From Salinivirgaceae bacterium (GTDB taxonomy: Bacteria; Bacteroidota; Bacteroidia; Bacteroidales; Salinivirgaceae): a stretch of 45,510 bases of DNA. The position numbers and the translations under genes are program-made. Positions 45,486 to 45,510 of this stretch are shown here, one piece after another (within the stretch, counting starts at the first letter, position 1; the number at the start of each line of letters is the position of its first letter). Location: the NCBI GenBank assembly GCA_028709085.1, contig JAQVXQ010000009.1:1-45510 (forward strand), in the 5' to 3' direction. The notes beneath the pieces are model-generated. The model was not told where the DNA came from. It did no database searches and saw only the letters and a list, made by a program, of their open reading frames with translations.

Positions 45486-45510
45486 GATGAAATTCGATTT
45501 GAAATAATAT

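Noticed and set aside
1..45510. tRNA, rRNA, CRISPR arrays, insertion sequences or prophage genes
   Set aside because: Both strands of the intergenic regions were read and no such structure was recognised; small structured RNAs without known motifs could still be missed.

Overview
The window is a compact, AT-rich bacterial chromosome segment from a member of the Bacteroidota. The evidence is a TonB-dependent receptor with an N-terminal carboxypeptidase-regulatory-like domain, a GldA-type ABC ATPase, DUF4292 and DUF4175-like proteins, two S9 peptidases with exported N-termini, a YbeY with the variant metal motif I recall from this phylum, and several TAnnTTTG promoter -7 elements, one of them with a well-spaced -33 TTTG. 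I cannot assign a genus. No insertion sequences, phage genes, CRISPR arrays, rRNAs or tRNAs were seen, so this looks like core chromosome.

Left part (1-27 kb). A TonB-dependent outer-membrane receptor, a membrane-anchored coiled-coil protein, an RluA-type pseudouridine synthase, a phosphomannomutase/phosphoglucomutase, UMP kinase (pyrH) and a gldA-metK pair lie on the plus strand. On the minus strand are a TPR lipoprotein plus DPP5-like peptidase, then bcp-recA. After these come a small acidic protein, a long-chain polyprenyl diphosphate synthase, an alanine dehydrogenase/PNT-like protein (minus), a Uup-type ABC-F ATPase, typA, deoC, a radical SAM / thiamine-binding / DUF3108 trio and a GT4 glycosyltransferase. 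Strong intrinsic terminators separate many of these units.

Right part (27-45 kb). Everything is on the minus strand: a large S9 peptidase, adenine deaminase, then a tightly packed ten-gene run that reads nadA, flippase, dut, TPR protein, DUF4292 lipoprotein, EnvC-like protein, DUF4175-like protein, RsbW-like ATPase, ybeY, mnmG. Gaps in this run never exceed 30 bases and six of the nine junctions overlap. It mixes NAD and nucleotide metabolism, translation accuracy and cell-envelope functions.

The most interesting content is non-coding. The 437-base gap upstream of nadA (44215-44651) holds five exact TTATNCACA DnaA boxes plus near matches and AT-rich flanks, and is a strong candidate for the chromosomal replication origin. 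About 12.7 kb away, between mnmG and ade, are three CACGTG-centred palindromes (31545-31634) that resemble parS, the centromere-like site bound by ParB. A fork leaving the candidate origin leftward would run co-directionally with all twelve genes from nadA to the S9 peptidase. I therefore read this window as the origin-proximal region of a Bacteroidota chromosome. Other points of note are a run of three hairpins after the phosphomannomutase gene, two candidate short ORFs in leaders (before typA and before the ABC-F gene), and several family members whose usual catalytic residues are replaced.
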